Below are positions 55,026 to 63,798 of a DNA stretch of 64,000 bases, in pieces; within the stretch, counting starts at the first letter, position 1; every line of letters begins with the position of its first letter. Origin of the DNA: CAVRUD01 sp963849635 (lineage in GTDB: Bacteria > Chloroflexota > Chloroflexia > Thermomicrobiales > UBA6265); the NCBI GenBank assembly GCA_963849635.1, contig CAWKIA010000033.1:1-64000 (forward strand). Direction: 5' to 3'. The position numbers and the translations under genes are program-made. Under the pieces are notes generated by a model. It was not told the DNA's origin. It did no database searches and worked only from the letters and a program-made list of their open reading frames with translations.

Positions 55026-55835
55026 CTAACCGGCCGCGCAGAATCTCCAGCAGGAGTTCATGCCTTCGGTGTAGCAGCCCAACCGCTCACCCAATACACA
55101 TACTTCCCAACCACTCCCCAGAGCGAAACAATCGGCATCCGAGGTACAGATTTGCCCCCCGCACGCCCCGTTGGTGCAGGTGGCAAACTCGCTGCACTCA
55201 TCGTCGGTGGTGCATACCTTGGATTGGTCTCCAGCACATTTTCCCGCGGAGCACACTGCCAGAGACGCACAATCTGCTGCTCCATCGCACGCAACGTGCG
55301 TCCGAGGGTTGCCAGTTACGCACGCGCAGAATCCATTTTCCCCCGGCACTGACTTGCAGCCTGGACTGGCACACGTGCTGCTGCCATCACAGGTCGTGCT
55401 TGGAGTTGGGCAGGCGTTCCCACTCCGGTAAGGGCTGGTTGGCGGCGTCGTGGTCGTGGTCGTGGTCGTGGTCGTCGTAGTAGTTGTTGTCGTCGTGGTC
55501 GTGGGCGGTGGAAGGCAGCCGAACTGTGAGTTCGGCCGTGCCCCACCCGGGCAACGGCACTCGCCCTTGCGGCACTCGCCGCCAGCACAGGATCTACCGC
55601 ACGCGCCACAGTTGGCCAGGTCGCGCTTCAAGTCGTAGCAGCCATCGGGGCAGGGGTCTGTTCCCGCAGGGCACGAACAATCGCCCTTGCGGTTAGGAGT
55701 CTGGCCTGGAGGGCAGGACTGAGCGGAGCCAGACCGCAAGCCAATGGCGAGAGCAGCCAGGCCGCCGAGGACACCACGACGGGATTTTGGCGCCGCAAGC
55801 GCACGGGCAAGGCGATCGAACGAGCGTGGATCCAC
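55026..55835 (-). CDS. Secreted Cys-rich protein with a poly-threonine linker
   Basis: 269 residues. An N-terminal leader with RRGVLGGLAALAIGL (Tat-like RR) is followed by Cys-rich modules: SCPPGQTPNRKGDCSCPAG, CYDLKRDLANCGACGRSCAG and GGECRKGECRCPGG. A run of about 19 threonines, encoded by a GT/AC-rich triplet repeat at 55448-55505, separates it from a second Cys-rich part (CDGSSTCASPGCKSVPGENG, TTDDECSEFATCTNGACGG). The modules look like STIG1/EGF-like disulfide knots; the linker is probably extended, maybe glycosylated. The triplet array could vary in length. Function unknown. Confidence 0.84.
   Translation of the reverse strand: MDPRSFDRLARALAAPKSRRGVLGGLAALAIGLRSGSAQSCPPGQTPNRKGDCSCPAGTDPCPDGCYDLKRDLANCGACGRSCAGGECRKGECRCPGGARPNSQFGCLPPPTTTTTTTTTTTTTTTTTTTPPTSPYRSGNACPTPSTTCDGSSTCASPGCKSVPGENGFCACVTGNPRTHVACDGAADCASLAVCSAGKCAGDQSKVCTTDDECSEFATCTNGACGGQICTSDADCFALGSGWEVCVLGERLGCYTEGMNSCWRFCAAG
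55448..55505. repeat. Triplet repeat encoding poly-Thr
   Basis: gtggtc/gtcgtg-type trinucleotides on the plus strand. It stays in frame in the Cys-rich gene, so replication slippage would change linker length without breaking the ORF. Confidence 0.8.
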
Positions 55836-56691
55836 CCAGTAACCTCTCTCATATGCAATTGTCGCGGCAATCCGCCGCTTGGATCACCCACTCTAGCACA
55901 GAGGGAATGAGGTCAATCACGATTTTCGACATCACCGGGCAACACATCATCGGTCGCGACGGAGAGCCGGTTGCGTGACCGGAGCGGCGGAGACATCATC
56001 CACGGCACGATCAACCTAAACGTCAGCGATTCGAACGTCGCCGCACGGATCCGGCCGCACGTTCCGTCCCACGCGGTCGGGGCGGCTGGAGCGGGAAACG
56101 TCAGCCCGTCCATGGCCACCGTGGCGCCGCTTCTGGCGAACGGGTGACGCGGCTAGGAGCCACTTGGCGCTCCGAACGCGAGGGATGGGAAACATCCTGG
56201 TGGCACTCAGGGCTTCGTCATTTGCCCCAGGACGAGCGGGGGCTGCGGACAGAACCCTGATACCTGGAGCGGTCATCTGTAGCCCATGTATCCGTCGTTC
56301 CCGGCATTGGCATCACGTTTGCATCGGATGAGCCGCGCCGGTTCCGGCAGAGCATACCGGTGGCCCCATTTCCCCCAAGGCACAGCGGCGGGCCGAGGTT
56401 CCCCCACCCTCATCAGGCCCGCCGCTGTGTTTAAGCGCACACGTCACCCCGCCGACGTGGTCCCTGCATGATCGACCGCGTAGCGGGCGCCGCCTTGGCG
56501 CCCGATCGGCTTCTGCTGGTTTCGGCAACGGATGGTCGTGGCGACGATGCGTACATCTCCCCTGAACTCTGGAGGCGGGAATGCGTACGTCTCCCGATGC
56601 GCCCGCGTGCCCACACCCGCAGAATGGGGTCCCGAGCCCGAGCCGTCAGCGGACGTCCCGCCCGGCGCCGGTCCGAGTTGGAGGTCCAACG
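55836..56691. other. Long intergenic region without a recognisable gene
   Basis: 856 bases. Open frames here do not resemble any family. It includes the terminator-like hairpin at 56381-56434. The promoter for the secreted protein at 56692 must lie at the right end. A decayed gene is possible between 55900 and 56200, but no motif supports one. Confidence 0.5.
56381..56434 (+). terminator. Terminator-like hairpin with a long loop
   Basis: cacagcggcgggcc (56381-56394) pairs with ggcccgccgctgtg (56416-56429), 21-nt loop, then ttta. Confidence 0.6.
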
Positions 56692-57816
56692 ATGCGACAC
56701 CGATCGGCCGCGTTCGCCGTCATCGCCCTGGTGGTTGTCCTGGGCGCCGCACGGCTCGCCAGCGCGCAAGACGCCACCCCCAGTTCCACCGCCGGGCACC
56801 CGCTCGTCGGCGCCTGGTTCCTCTCCTTCGTCGGCGAGCCGGAGGACGCGCCCTCGCTGGTGGTCTTCACCTCGGACGGGGTCTATCAGCAGGTGGACTA
56901 CGATGGGACCGTCGGCATCGGTTCCTGGGAGGGGACCGGCCCGACCACGGCAGCGATGACGTTCGTCCAGCAGTTCTCCGACGACGACGGCGAATTCGAC
57001 GGATCGTCCACGATCCGTGCCGCCATCGAGGTCGCCTCCGACGGGCAGACGTTCTCCGCGGATTTCACGCTCGAATTCTCTGGCGAGGGCATGCCGGCGG
57101 GCGAGTTCGGCCCGGGCAAGGTGACGGCCACACGCATCGGGGTCGAGCCGATGGGGACGCCGGTCGGCACGCTCGAAGACCTCTTCGCCGGGTTCGATGA
57201 AGGTGCCGGCACCCCCGAGGCCGCCATCCCGGCCGCCACGCCGGCGCATCACGGCGGGGCCGACGGTAGCGCGGACGCGTCGGCGCCGCTGGATCTGTGG
57301 CCCGCGCCGGACGACCCTCTTGCGCGCGCGCAGTTGGCCGGGCTGGAGCCGGCGCAACGGGAACACCTCGACTACCACGTCCACGCCCACCTCGACATCT
57401 TCCTCGACGGCCAGCCGGTGGTGGTCCCCGCCGGGATCGGCATCAACATCGACGATCCGGGGGTCCGCCACTTCGACGATCCCGGCGGCACCGCGTACGG
57501 CGGCATCGACCTCTGCGACGTGGCCTGCATCTCGCCGCTGCACACGCACGACACCACGGGCATCCTCCACACCGAGTCGCCGAGCGCGGAGCCCAACACG
57601 CTCGGCCAGTTCTTCGTCGAGTGGGGCGTGGGGCTCGATGCCTCGTGCGTCGGCGAGTTCTGCCGGCCGGAGACCCCGATCGCCGTCTACGTCGACGGGG
57701 AGCCGTACGCCGGGAACCCGGCGGACATCGTGCTCACCGACCTCAAGCAGATCGCGATCGTGATCGGCACGCCGCCGGCGGAGATCCCGGCCACCGCCGA
57801 CTTCTCGGGCGCGTGA
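56692..57816 (+). CDS. Secreted two-domain protein, unknown function
   Basis: 374 residues from MRHRSAAFAVIALVVVLGAA, a signal peptide ending near LASAQDAT. The first domain (HPLVGAWFLSFVGEPEDAPS, GTVGIGSWEGTGPTTAAMTF, FSADFTLEFSGEGMPAGEFG) is lipocalin-like beta-sheet. A Pro/Ala/His linker leads to the second: YHVHAHLDIFLDGQPVVVPA, ISPLHTHDTTGILHTESPSA and FFVEWGVGLDASC. This His-rich module (HxHxH, HTHD) looks capable of metal binding. A conserved domain of this kind is often seen in secreted proteins of this lineage; name not known to me. Confidence 0.78.
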   Translation: MRHRSAAFAVIALVVVLGAARLASAQDATPSSTAGHPLVGAWFLSFVGEPEDAPSLVVFTSDGVYQQVDYDGTVGIGSWEGTGPTTAAMTFVQQFSDDDGEFDGSSTIRAAIEVASDGQTFSADFTLEFSGEGMPAGEFGPGKVTATRIGVEPMGTPVGTLEDLFAGFDEGAGTPEAAIPAATPAHHGGADGSADASAPLDLWPAPDDPLARAQLAGLEPAQREHLDYHVHAHLDIFLDGQPVVVPAGIGINIDDPGVRHFDDPGGTAYGGIDLCDVACISPLHTHDTTGILHTESPSAEPNTLGQFFVEWGVGLDASCVGEFCRPETPIAVYVDGEPYAGNPADIVLTDLKQIAIVIGTPPAEIPATADFSGA

Positions 57817-58297
57817 AGCGTTCGGTCGGCAGGAACCGTCGCGTTGGCACACACGCCGTAATGACGCTTACGAAGCGCCGAGATGCCCCAGGACACTCCG
57901 TGGTACCCGGTGTGCGGCCATGTATGTGTCCTGGGGCCATCTCTCCCTGAGTGCGCCGCGAGGTTTACGATGGGCCGAGCGCCCCAAACCGCTCGGCCCA
58001 TCGCCGCGATCGGGAGAGCAGAAGCCCCATCCCGCTCCGCGGCCGCCTTTCGGGCCAACGGCCAGGACGGGGCGTCCGGATAAACGGTCTAGTTCTCTTG
58101 AGATGGACTCATCCACGTCCGGCAAATGCGTCATGGGAGCCGCCGGGTTGCGAGCCGAACCGGTAGCCCGTGCGCGCTTGCCGGATGAGGCAGCGGGCGA
58201 CGACGAAGGCGGCCAGGCAGAGGGAGAAGTCGACGACCACCCCCGTGCGCTCGGTGCGGCGGCGCAGCTTGCCGAGGCCGTTCATCTCGCCAATCTG
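57817..58297. other. Intergenic region with inverted repeat
   Basis: Contains ccccaggacac (57886-57896) and gtgtcctgggg (57926-57936), an 11-bp inverted pair. No gene seen. The right part borders the AlkD-like fragment. Confidence 0.5.
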
Positions 58298-58659
58298 CTA
58301 CCGAAAGCCTTGCTTCGGAGCCTTAATGCGCACCTTCGGATTCTGCAAGTCTTCGGCGGCGTCCCAGATCTTGCAGTTAGTCTTGTCGCCGTGGAAGACG
58401 TCGACCTTGCCATAGGCCTGGGTAATGCGGATGGCGCGGGCGTAAAGGCATCGTTGCGCTTGCCGATCGCGATCGAGACCATGTTCTTCATCTCGCGGGC
58501 CCAGCTGGCGGTGGTGTGGATCTCGCGCTCGATCTGGTCGAGGTACCGTGCGAAGACCGCATCCTCGGTCGAGTTCTTCACATCGGCGGCGGCGTTGTAG
58601 ACGAGTGAAAACCCAGCCCGGCGCACGAACTCCTCTGGACGCTTTGTCCAGGCGGCCAT
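58298..58659 (-). pseudogene. 3' fragment of an AlkD-like DNA alkylation repair gene
   Basis: MAAWTKRPEEFVRRAGFSLV and YLDQIEREIHTTASWAREMK match the C-terminal third of the full gene at 59691-60403 with changes at several sites. An indel near 58445 separates the end (YGKVDVFHGDKTNCKIWDAA, KVRIKAPKQGFR, TAG 58298). The homology begins abruptly at the GCCGCCAT motif near 58659. It represents an older duplicate or remnant. A secreted protein gene occupies the space between it and the full copy. Confidence 0.82.
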
Positions 58660-58745
58660 CCTGCCTAGACGCCGGTCAGATATTCCAGTCGGAATCCGGG
58701 GTCTACGGCACGCATCCTGCCGGTGCGGCTGCCAGGAGGACGACG

Positions 58746-59702
58746 ATGCCCAGACGATGGACGATGCTTTGCCTGTTGCTTTTCTTGACCCTTGCCTCGA
58801 CCCAGATCTCCGTGGTCGTGCCGGGTACGCCCGCCCTGGCCGACAACGGCCACGGCAATGACAAGAAGGACAAGGACAAAGAGAAGGAGAAAGACAAAGA
58901 CAAGGGCAATGGCAACGCTGCCGTTGAGCCTGCCGCGCCGTACCGGGTAGAGGTGTCCTGCGGCGCCGGTGAGGCGGCAGGCCAGACGGCCTGCACCTTC
59001 ACCGGGATAGCGCCCGAAGGTGCCAAGAAGGTCGGCCATGTCGACCTGCCAGCCACTGAGATCTGCACCACGGTGCTCGGCGGCGATGCCGAATACGTCG
59101 ATCCCGATCCCAACACCGGCGTCACCGGTTACAAGTCGAAGGGCAGCGGCGGTGTCTTCAGCCTCATCCTGGAAGGCGACGTTGCGACAGGCGGGACGGC
59201 ATCCTACTGGGTCAAGGCGGGCAACGGCGTCTTCCCGGCGACCGGTCCCGGTCTGGTCTGCGGCGAGGAAGCGCAACTCGCAGCGGATGCAACTGCTGGG
59301 ATCAACGTCACGGGCACCCTCGCAACCCCGGCGACGGCCGAGGCGACCGCGAGCAGCGGCGCGGTCGCCGTCTACACCTATGCCTGCACCGCTGACGCGG
59401 CAACAGCGGCGATCGACTGGTTCAGCGCATGTCAACCCGGCGTCTCCGGGGTGCGCTTCACCCTCTCCATGGCGGACCCCGGCAGTCCTGAAAACTTGGG
59501 TGACGGCGAAACGGACGGCCGCGGTGCTGTCCGCTTCGAATCCTTGACACCCGGCACGTACACGCTGGACGCGCCGGACGCCGTCTGGTGCCACGCCGAA
59601 TCGGACAACGTCAACGAACACGGCGAACTGGTCGTCACATCTGGTGCCGACGTTTCGGTCTGGATTTTCCTCTGCGGTTCGGACTCCGCTACGGCGCCTT
59701 GA
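58746..59702 (+). CDS. Secreted protein with a Lys-rich linker and beta domains
   Basis: 318 residues; AGGAGG precedes MPRRWTMLCLLLFLTLASTQ, a signal peptide. The short mature N-terminus has the highly charged KKDKDKEKEKDKDKGNGN stretch, followed by PYRVEVSCGAGEAAGQTACT and ATEICTTVLGGDAEYVDPDP with paired cysteines. The C-terminal part (SGVRFTLSMADPGSPENLGD, FESLTPGTYTLDAPDAVWCH) looks like a Cna_B/prealbumin-like domain, similar in style to the broken gene at 44938. Converges with, and overlaps, the AlkD-like stop. Function unknown. Confidence 0.77.
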   Translation: MPRRWTMLCLLLFLTLASTQISVVVPGTPALADNGHGNDKKDKDKEKEKDKDKGNGNAAVEPAAPYRVEVSCGAGEAAGQTACTFTGIAPEGAKKVGHVDLPATEICTTVLGGDAEYVDPDPNTGVTGYKSKGSGGVFSLILEGDVATGGTASYWVKAGNGVFPATGPGLVCGEEAQLAADATAGINVTGTLATPATAEATASSGAVAVYTYACTADAATAAIDWFSACQPGVSGVRFTLSMADPGSPENLGDGETDGRGAVRFESLTPGTYTLDAPDAVWCHAESDNVNEHGELVVTSGADVSVWIFLCGSDSATAP

Positions 59703-60403
59703 TCTTGACCTTCGGGTTCTGCAGCGCCTCGGTGGCGTCCCAGATCTTGCAGTTGGTCTTGTCGCCGTGGAAGACGTCGACCTTGCCGTAGGCCTGGGTC
59801 ACGTCGAGGGCGTGCGCGTAGAGCGCGTCGTTGCGCTTGCCGATCGCGATCGGGACCATGTTCATCATCTCGCGGGCCCAGTTGGCGGAGGTGTGGATCT
59901 CGCGCTCGATCTGGTCGAGATACCCGAGCGAAGACCGCGTCCTCGGTCGGGTTCTTGGGATCGGCGGCGGCGTTGTAGACGAGTGAGAAACCGGCCCGGC
60001 GCACGAACTCCTCCGGACGCTGCGTCCAGGCGGCCATTTTGCTATCGCGGAACTGCGTCTTGTAGACCACCCCGGCGAGGGAGTCTGCCAGATAGGGATA
60101 GTCGACCTCCTCGACCCAGCGGTCGATCTCTTCCTCGGTCAGGGTCTGGGGCTCGATCAGCATCAGGGCCAGCGACCGCGCTTCGAGGATGCCGGTCTCC
60201 CATAGCTCCCGGGCCAAGGCGGAGCGCTCCGGCGACCTCTTGTAGGGCTTGATGATCTTGTCGAGGTCGCCGAACTTCACGCCCCAGGCGAGAACGCCAG
60301 GGTTGCGCCGCGACAGGATCGTGGCGATCTGCTCGCTCCGGACCTCCTGGAATTGGGCGATGACAGCTTCGAAGGCCGGGCTGCCGGCAAGGGCGGTCGT
60401 CAT
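59691..60403 (-). pseudogene. AlkD-like DNA alkylation repair protein, one frameshift
   Basis: From MTTALAGSPAFEAVIAQFQE (ATG 60403, ggag upstream). HEAT-like helices: VRSEQIATILSRRNPGVLAW, GVKFGDLDKIIKPYKRSPER, ELWETGILEARSLALMLIEP and IDRWVEEVDYPYLADSLAGV. This is the alkylpurine glycosylase-like superhelix of AlkD/AlkC. An indel near 59933 shifts the remainder, whose other frame reads YLDQIEREIHTSANWAREMM and GKVDVFHGDKTNCKIWDATE to TAG 59691. The product binds alkylated DNA. With the MGMT fusion elsewhere in the window this lineage has more than one alkylation defence. The indel may be an error. Confidence 0.84.
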
Positions 60404-60701
60404 GAGGCGGTCGCGCTCCACGCATTGCCAACGGACGGGTTCGTCCACGGCGTCTCGGCGGGGCTGCTCGACGGGATGGCGAGAGTGTAGCACCGAGGGA
60501 CCGGCGAATCGTCAACGTTCGCCGTACCGGATCCGCCCAGGAACAGCGCCGAAATTAAGCGTTGACTCGTGATCGTGCCCAGGCAAAATGGTATGGTTCG
60601 ATCGATCGGGCCGGGGCCATGCGCTCCGGCCTCTCGTGCATCCGGGAACAGGGTGGTTCCCCATTTCAACTGCCTGTTCGCCCCTCCACCCACCCTCGAG
60701 G

Positions 60702-61935
60702 ATGCCCTCCGTGTCCCTCGCCGCGTCGTCCTCTCCATCGGCCTTCGTCCGCGACCGGGCCACCTGGCTCGCCTACTGCGCGGTCGGCCTGTTCGCCTTT
60801 CTGCAATCGAGCCTCGGGCCGGTCATGCCCTTTCTGCGGGCCGATCTCGGCTTCGGCTATGCCCTGGCCAGCCTCCACTTCAGCGCGATGGCCCTGGGCA
60901 TGGTCGCGACCGGACTCACCGGCGACCGGGTTGCCCGGCGCTGGGGCCGGTCGACCGCTTTCTGGTCGGCCGCCACCGGCTTGACCGGCTCGGGCCTCTT
61001 GCTCACCGTCAGTCCCTTCGCGGCCGGCACCGTGCTGGGGTCGTTCGGGATCGGCTCGTTCGGGGCGCTGCTGGCGATCACGATCCAGGCGAACCTCGTC
61101 GGAGCAGCACGGTCCGCGCCGGGCCCAGGCGATCGCCGAACTGAACGTCCTGGCTAGCGCCTGCGCCGTCAGCTCGACCTTGGCGATCGGCGCGGCCGAG
61201 CGAACGGGGATCGGCTGGCGGGGTGCACTCCTGCTGGCGGTGGCCGGCTATGTCGGGATCGTACTGGCGTTTCGGAGGGTGCGGATCAGCCCGATCGTCC
61301 CACCCGGCACCAACATGGGCAGCCACGGCCGGGGACGGCGGGGGCTGCCAGGCACCTTCTACGCCTACGCCCTGGTGATCTCGCTCGGGGTGGCCGTCGA
61401 ATGGTGCATGGTCTTCTGGGCGGCCGACTTTCTGGAGCACAGCGCCGGGCTCGCCCGGGCCGACGCCGCCACCGCGATGAGCGCCTTCTTCGTGGCGATG
61501 GTGTTGGGCCGGTACGCGGGGAGCCGTCTCGCCGCCCGCATGCCGAGTGCCAACCTCCTCAAGGGCGCACTGCTCCTCACTGGGGCTGGCTTCCTCGTCT
61601 TCTGGCTGGCGCCGATCGCCGCCCTCAGCATCGCCGGCCTCTTCCTGACCGGCCTTGGTACCGCCAACCTCTTCCCCGCGACCTACAGCGCGGCCCTCGA
61701 CGCCGCCCCGGGCCGGCCCGATATCGCCAGCGCCCGCCTAACTGTCTGCGGCGGCAGCGCCGTCCTCGTCATCCCGTTGGCCCTCGGCCTCCTGGCGAAC
61801 GGCATCGGGATCGAGTGGGCCTTCGGCATCGTCCTCCCGCTGGTCGCCGGGGCGCTCGCGACGGTCGTTCTGGCCGAGCGACAGGCCGGGGCATCGGGCG
61901 GGCGAGCACCCCAAAAGAAGGGTCTACCGGCCTGA
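60702..61935 (+). pseudogene. MFS transporter, one frameshift
   Basis: Starts MPSVSLAASSSPSAFVRDRA. About 12 TM helices in total: WLAYCAVGLFAFLQSSLGPV, LGSFGIGSFGALLAITIQAN and so on, with the MFS loop TGDRVARRWGRSTAFWSAAT between TM2 and TM3. An indel near 61112 breaks the middle; the second half begins RAQAIAELNVLASACAVSST and ends ATVVLAERQAGASGG. Substrate unknown; general small-solute exporter. Confidence 0.87.
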
Positions 61936-62700
61936 CGGGTTGTACACCCACATGGCTGTTTCGCCGAGCGGCGCGAATCCGCAGCGCTCATAGAGGGGTC
62001 GCCCTGCCGGGCTTGACCCGAGAAAGAAATGCTCCACTCCGCGCCGACGGTGGAACGCCAGCGCGGCCGAGACGGTCGCCCGGCCCGCACCTTGCCGCTG
62101 CCTGGCCGGAGGCGTAGCCATTGCCCACAAGCTCGTTACGTCGTCGACCGTTGCGGTGGTCACCGTGCTGAACGGCACGCCGTCACGGCTGGCGAGAAAC
62201 AGTTCGAAAACGGGCGAATCGAGGATGGCCGGAGTCACGGCCTGGCGCAATGCTTGAAGCGGCATCGCAAACGTCTCCGCTTGGAGTTCCAGTGCGGCTC
62301 CCAGCTCTCTCTCATGCTCGACCCGCACGACCGTGTATCCGCCCGAATCAGCCCGTGCTTCAGAGTCCGCTTCGAAATGCGCCGTCATCACAGGGAACGG
62401 GTCGGTCTGTTCAAGCCCCAAGCTTTGCACCTTCAGAGCAGCCCGCACTGACAGCGCCTCCGGCATCAGGATGATCGCGGGGTGCCCGATGGCCGCGATC
62501 GTCCCGGTGAACTCAATGAGGAGTGCCTCCGCCCGCGAGCCATCGTCGATGTAGGCCATGTTGAGCGAACTGATCGGCCCACCGGTGAGCGCGATCCAGC
62601 CGCCCTCACGCACCAGCCCTACCCCGCCGGCCAGGTCGGCCATATAGGGGACGTAGGAGCGCCCGGTGAGCCGCCAGCACTCCGCGACATCGAGTTTCAC
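61924..62700 (-). CDS. GNAT family N-acetyltransferase
   Basis: About 258 residues from GTG 62700 (KLDVAECWRLTGRSYVPYMA) with GGAGG 5 nt upstream. The acetyl-CoA loop is in the C-terminal domain: SLWAMATPPARQRQGAGRAT (R-Q-G-A-G), then HRRRGVEHFFLGSSPAGRPL and YERCGFAPLGE. The N-terminal half is an uncharacterised GNAT-like fold. Divergent from the radical SAM gene. Acceptor unknown. Its 3' end overlaps the MFS gene by a few bases. Confidence 0.86.
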   Translation of the reverse strand: MKLDVAECWRLTGRSYVPYMADLAGGVGLVREGGWIALTGGPISSLNMAYIDDGSRAEALLIEFTGTIAAIGHPAIILMPEALSVRAALKVQSLGLEQTDPFPVMTAHFEADSEARADSGGYTVVRVEHERELGAALELQAETFAMPLQALRQAVTPAILDSPVFELFLASRDGVPFSTVTTATVDDVTSLWAMATPPARQRQGAGRATVSAALAFHRRRGVEHFFLGSSPAGRPLYERCGFAPLGETAMWVYNPSGR

Positions 62701-62739
62701 GCAGACCTCCCCGGCGAACATCCTTCTTCAGTAGTACCG

Positions 62740-62768
62740 TTGATCGAACAGAACATTTGATCTATAGT
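62740..62768 (+). promoter_or_regulatory. Sigma-70-type promoter for a probably leaderless mRNA
   Basis: ttgatc (62740-62745), 17-bp spacer, tatagt (62763-62768). The ATG of the radical SAM gene is at 62775, exactly where transcription should start, so the mRNA would have no 5' leader. Confidence 0.65.
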
Positions 62769-62774
62769 AGCATC

Positions 62775-63713
62775 ATGAGACGCGCTGAGTACATTGAAGC
62801 TCCATGCAAAAGCGCGCTGAACCGGGTTCAGGGGATGCCATTCTCCTGGTCGCTCAACCCGTACCGGGGGTGCGTTCACGCCTGCCACTACTGCTACGCC
62901 CGGGCGACCCACGCCCACCTTGGCCTCAACGCCGATCAGGACTTCGAGACCCGGATCTTCGTCAAGACTAACCTGCCCGAGGTGCTGCGCCGCGAGCTCG
63001 CCCGGCCGTCCTGGCGCGGCGAGAGCGTCGCGATCGGGACCGCGACCGATCCCTACCAGCCGGGTGAGGGCCGCTTCCGGATCACCCGGGGCGCGCTTGA
63101 GGCCCTGTACGCTTTCCGCAACCCGCTCACGATCGTGACGAAATCGACGTTGGTCCAGCGGGATATCGATCTCCTCGCCGCGCTGGCGCCTCTGGCCCGG
63201 GTCCGGGTCCACATGACCATCACGACGCTCGATCCCGCCCTCTCCCGCCTGGTCGAGCCCGGCACCCCACCTCCAGCTCAGCGCCTGGCGACACTCCGCC
63301 GCCTGAGTGACGCCGGCATCCCCACCGGCGTCTCGATCGCCCCGATCCTGCCCGGCATCACCGACAGCGCCGAAGCGATCGAAGAGGTGGCCGCCGCCGC
63401 CCGCACCTACGGCGCCACCGCCCTCTGGGGTGGACCGCTCCGGCTCGCCCCACTGGTCAAGGAGCACTACTACGGCTGGATCGCCGCCGCCCGTCCGGAC
63501 CTGCTCGATCGGTACGAGCGTGCATATCGCGCCGGAGCCAACGCGCCCCGCGCCTACGTCAGCCGGATCGAGGAACGGGTGGCGGCGGCCCGCGCCCGCC
63601 ACGGCTTCACCGAGTCGGAGAGCGCCCGCCACAACGCCGAGCCCACCGATCGCCCGCTCATTGCGCGAGGAGGAGGGCAACTGGCCCTGCCCCACTTCAC
63701 GCTTGCCTCGTAG
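62775..63713 (+). CDS. Radical SAM protein, spore photoproduct lyase (SplB/Rv2578c-like) family
   Basis: 312 residues from MRRAEYIEAPCKSALNRVQG. The cluster-binding motif is CVHACHYC (CxxxCxxC) in NPYRGCVHACHYCYARATHA. SAM-binding and TIM barrel parts: VAIGTATDPYQPGEGRFRIT, RNPLTIVTKSTLVQRDIDLL, VSIAPILPGITDSAEAIEEV. Length and motifs fit the Rv2578c branch rather than true spore photoproduct lyase of sporeformers. It probably uses a 4Fe-4S cluster to generate a radical; substrate unknown, DNA repair is a possibility. Leaderless promoter upstream. Confidence 0.92.
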   Translation: MRRAEYIEAPCKSALNRVQGMPFSWSLNPYRGCVHACHYCYARATHAHLGLNADQDFETRIFVKTNLPEVLRRELARPSWRGESVAIGTATDPYQPGEGRFRITRGALEALYAFRNPLTIVTKSTLVQRDIDLLAALAPLARVRVHMTITTLDPALSRLVEPGTPPPAQRLATLRRLSDAGIPTGVSIAPILPGITDSAEAIEEVAAAARTYGATALWGGPLRLAPLVKEHYYGWIAAARPDLLDRYERAYRAGANAPRAYVSRIEERVAAARARHGFTESESARHNAEPTDRPLIARGGGQLALPHFTLAS

Positions 63714-63798
63714 TGAGACCGCCGCGGCCATCGTGGTGCAAGGCTGTCCCCGGCGCTGGTGGAATCGCTTTTCGGGAAGCGAAAGGTTCTTCACCACC

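Noticed and set aside
62735..62765. LexA/SOS box at the radical SAM gene
   Set aside because: The gaacagaac stretch lacks proper dyad symmetry; the promoter reading fits better.
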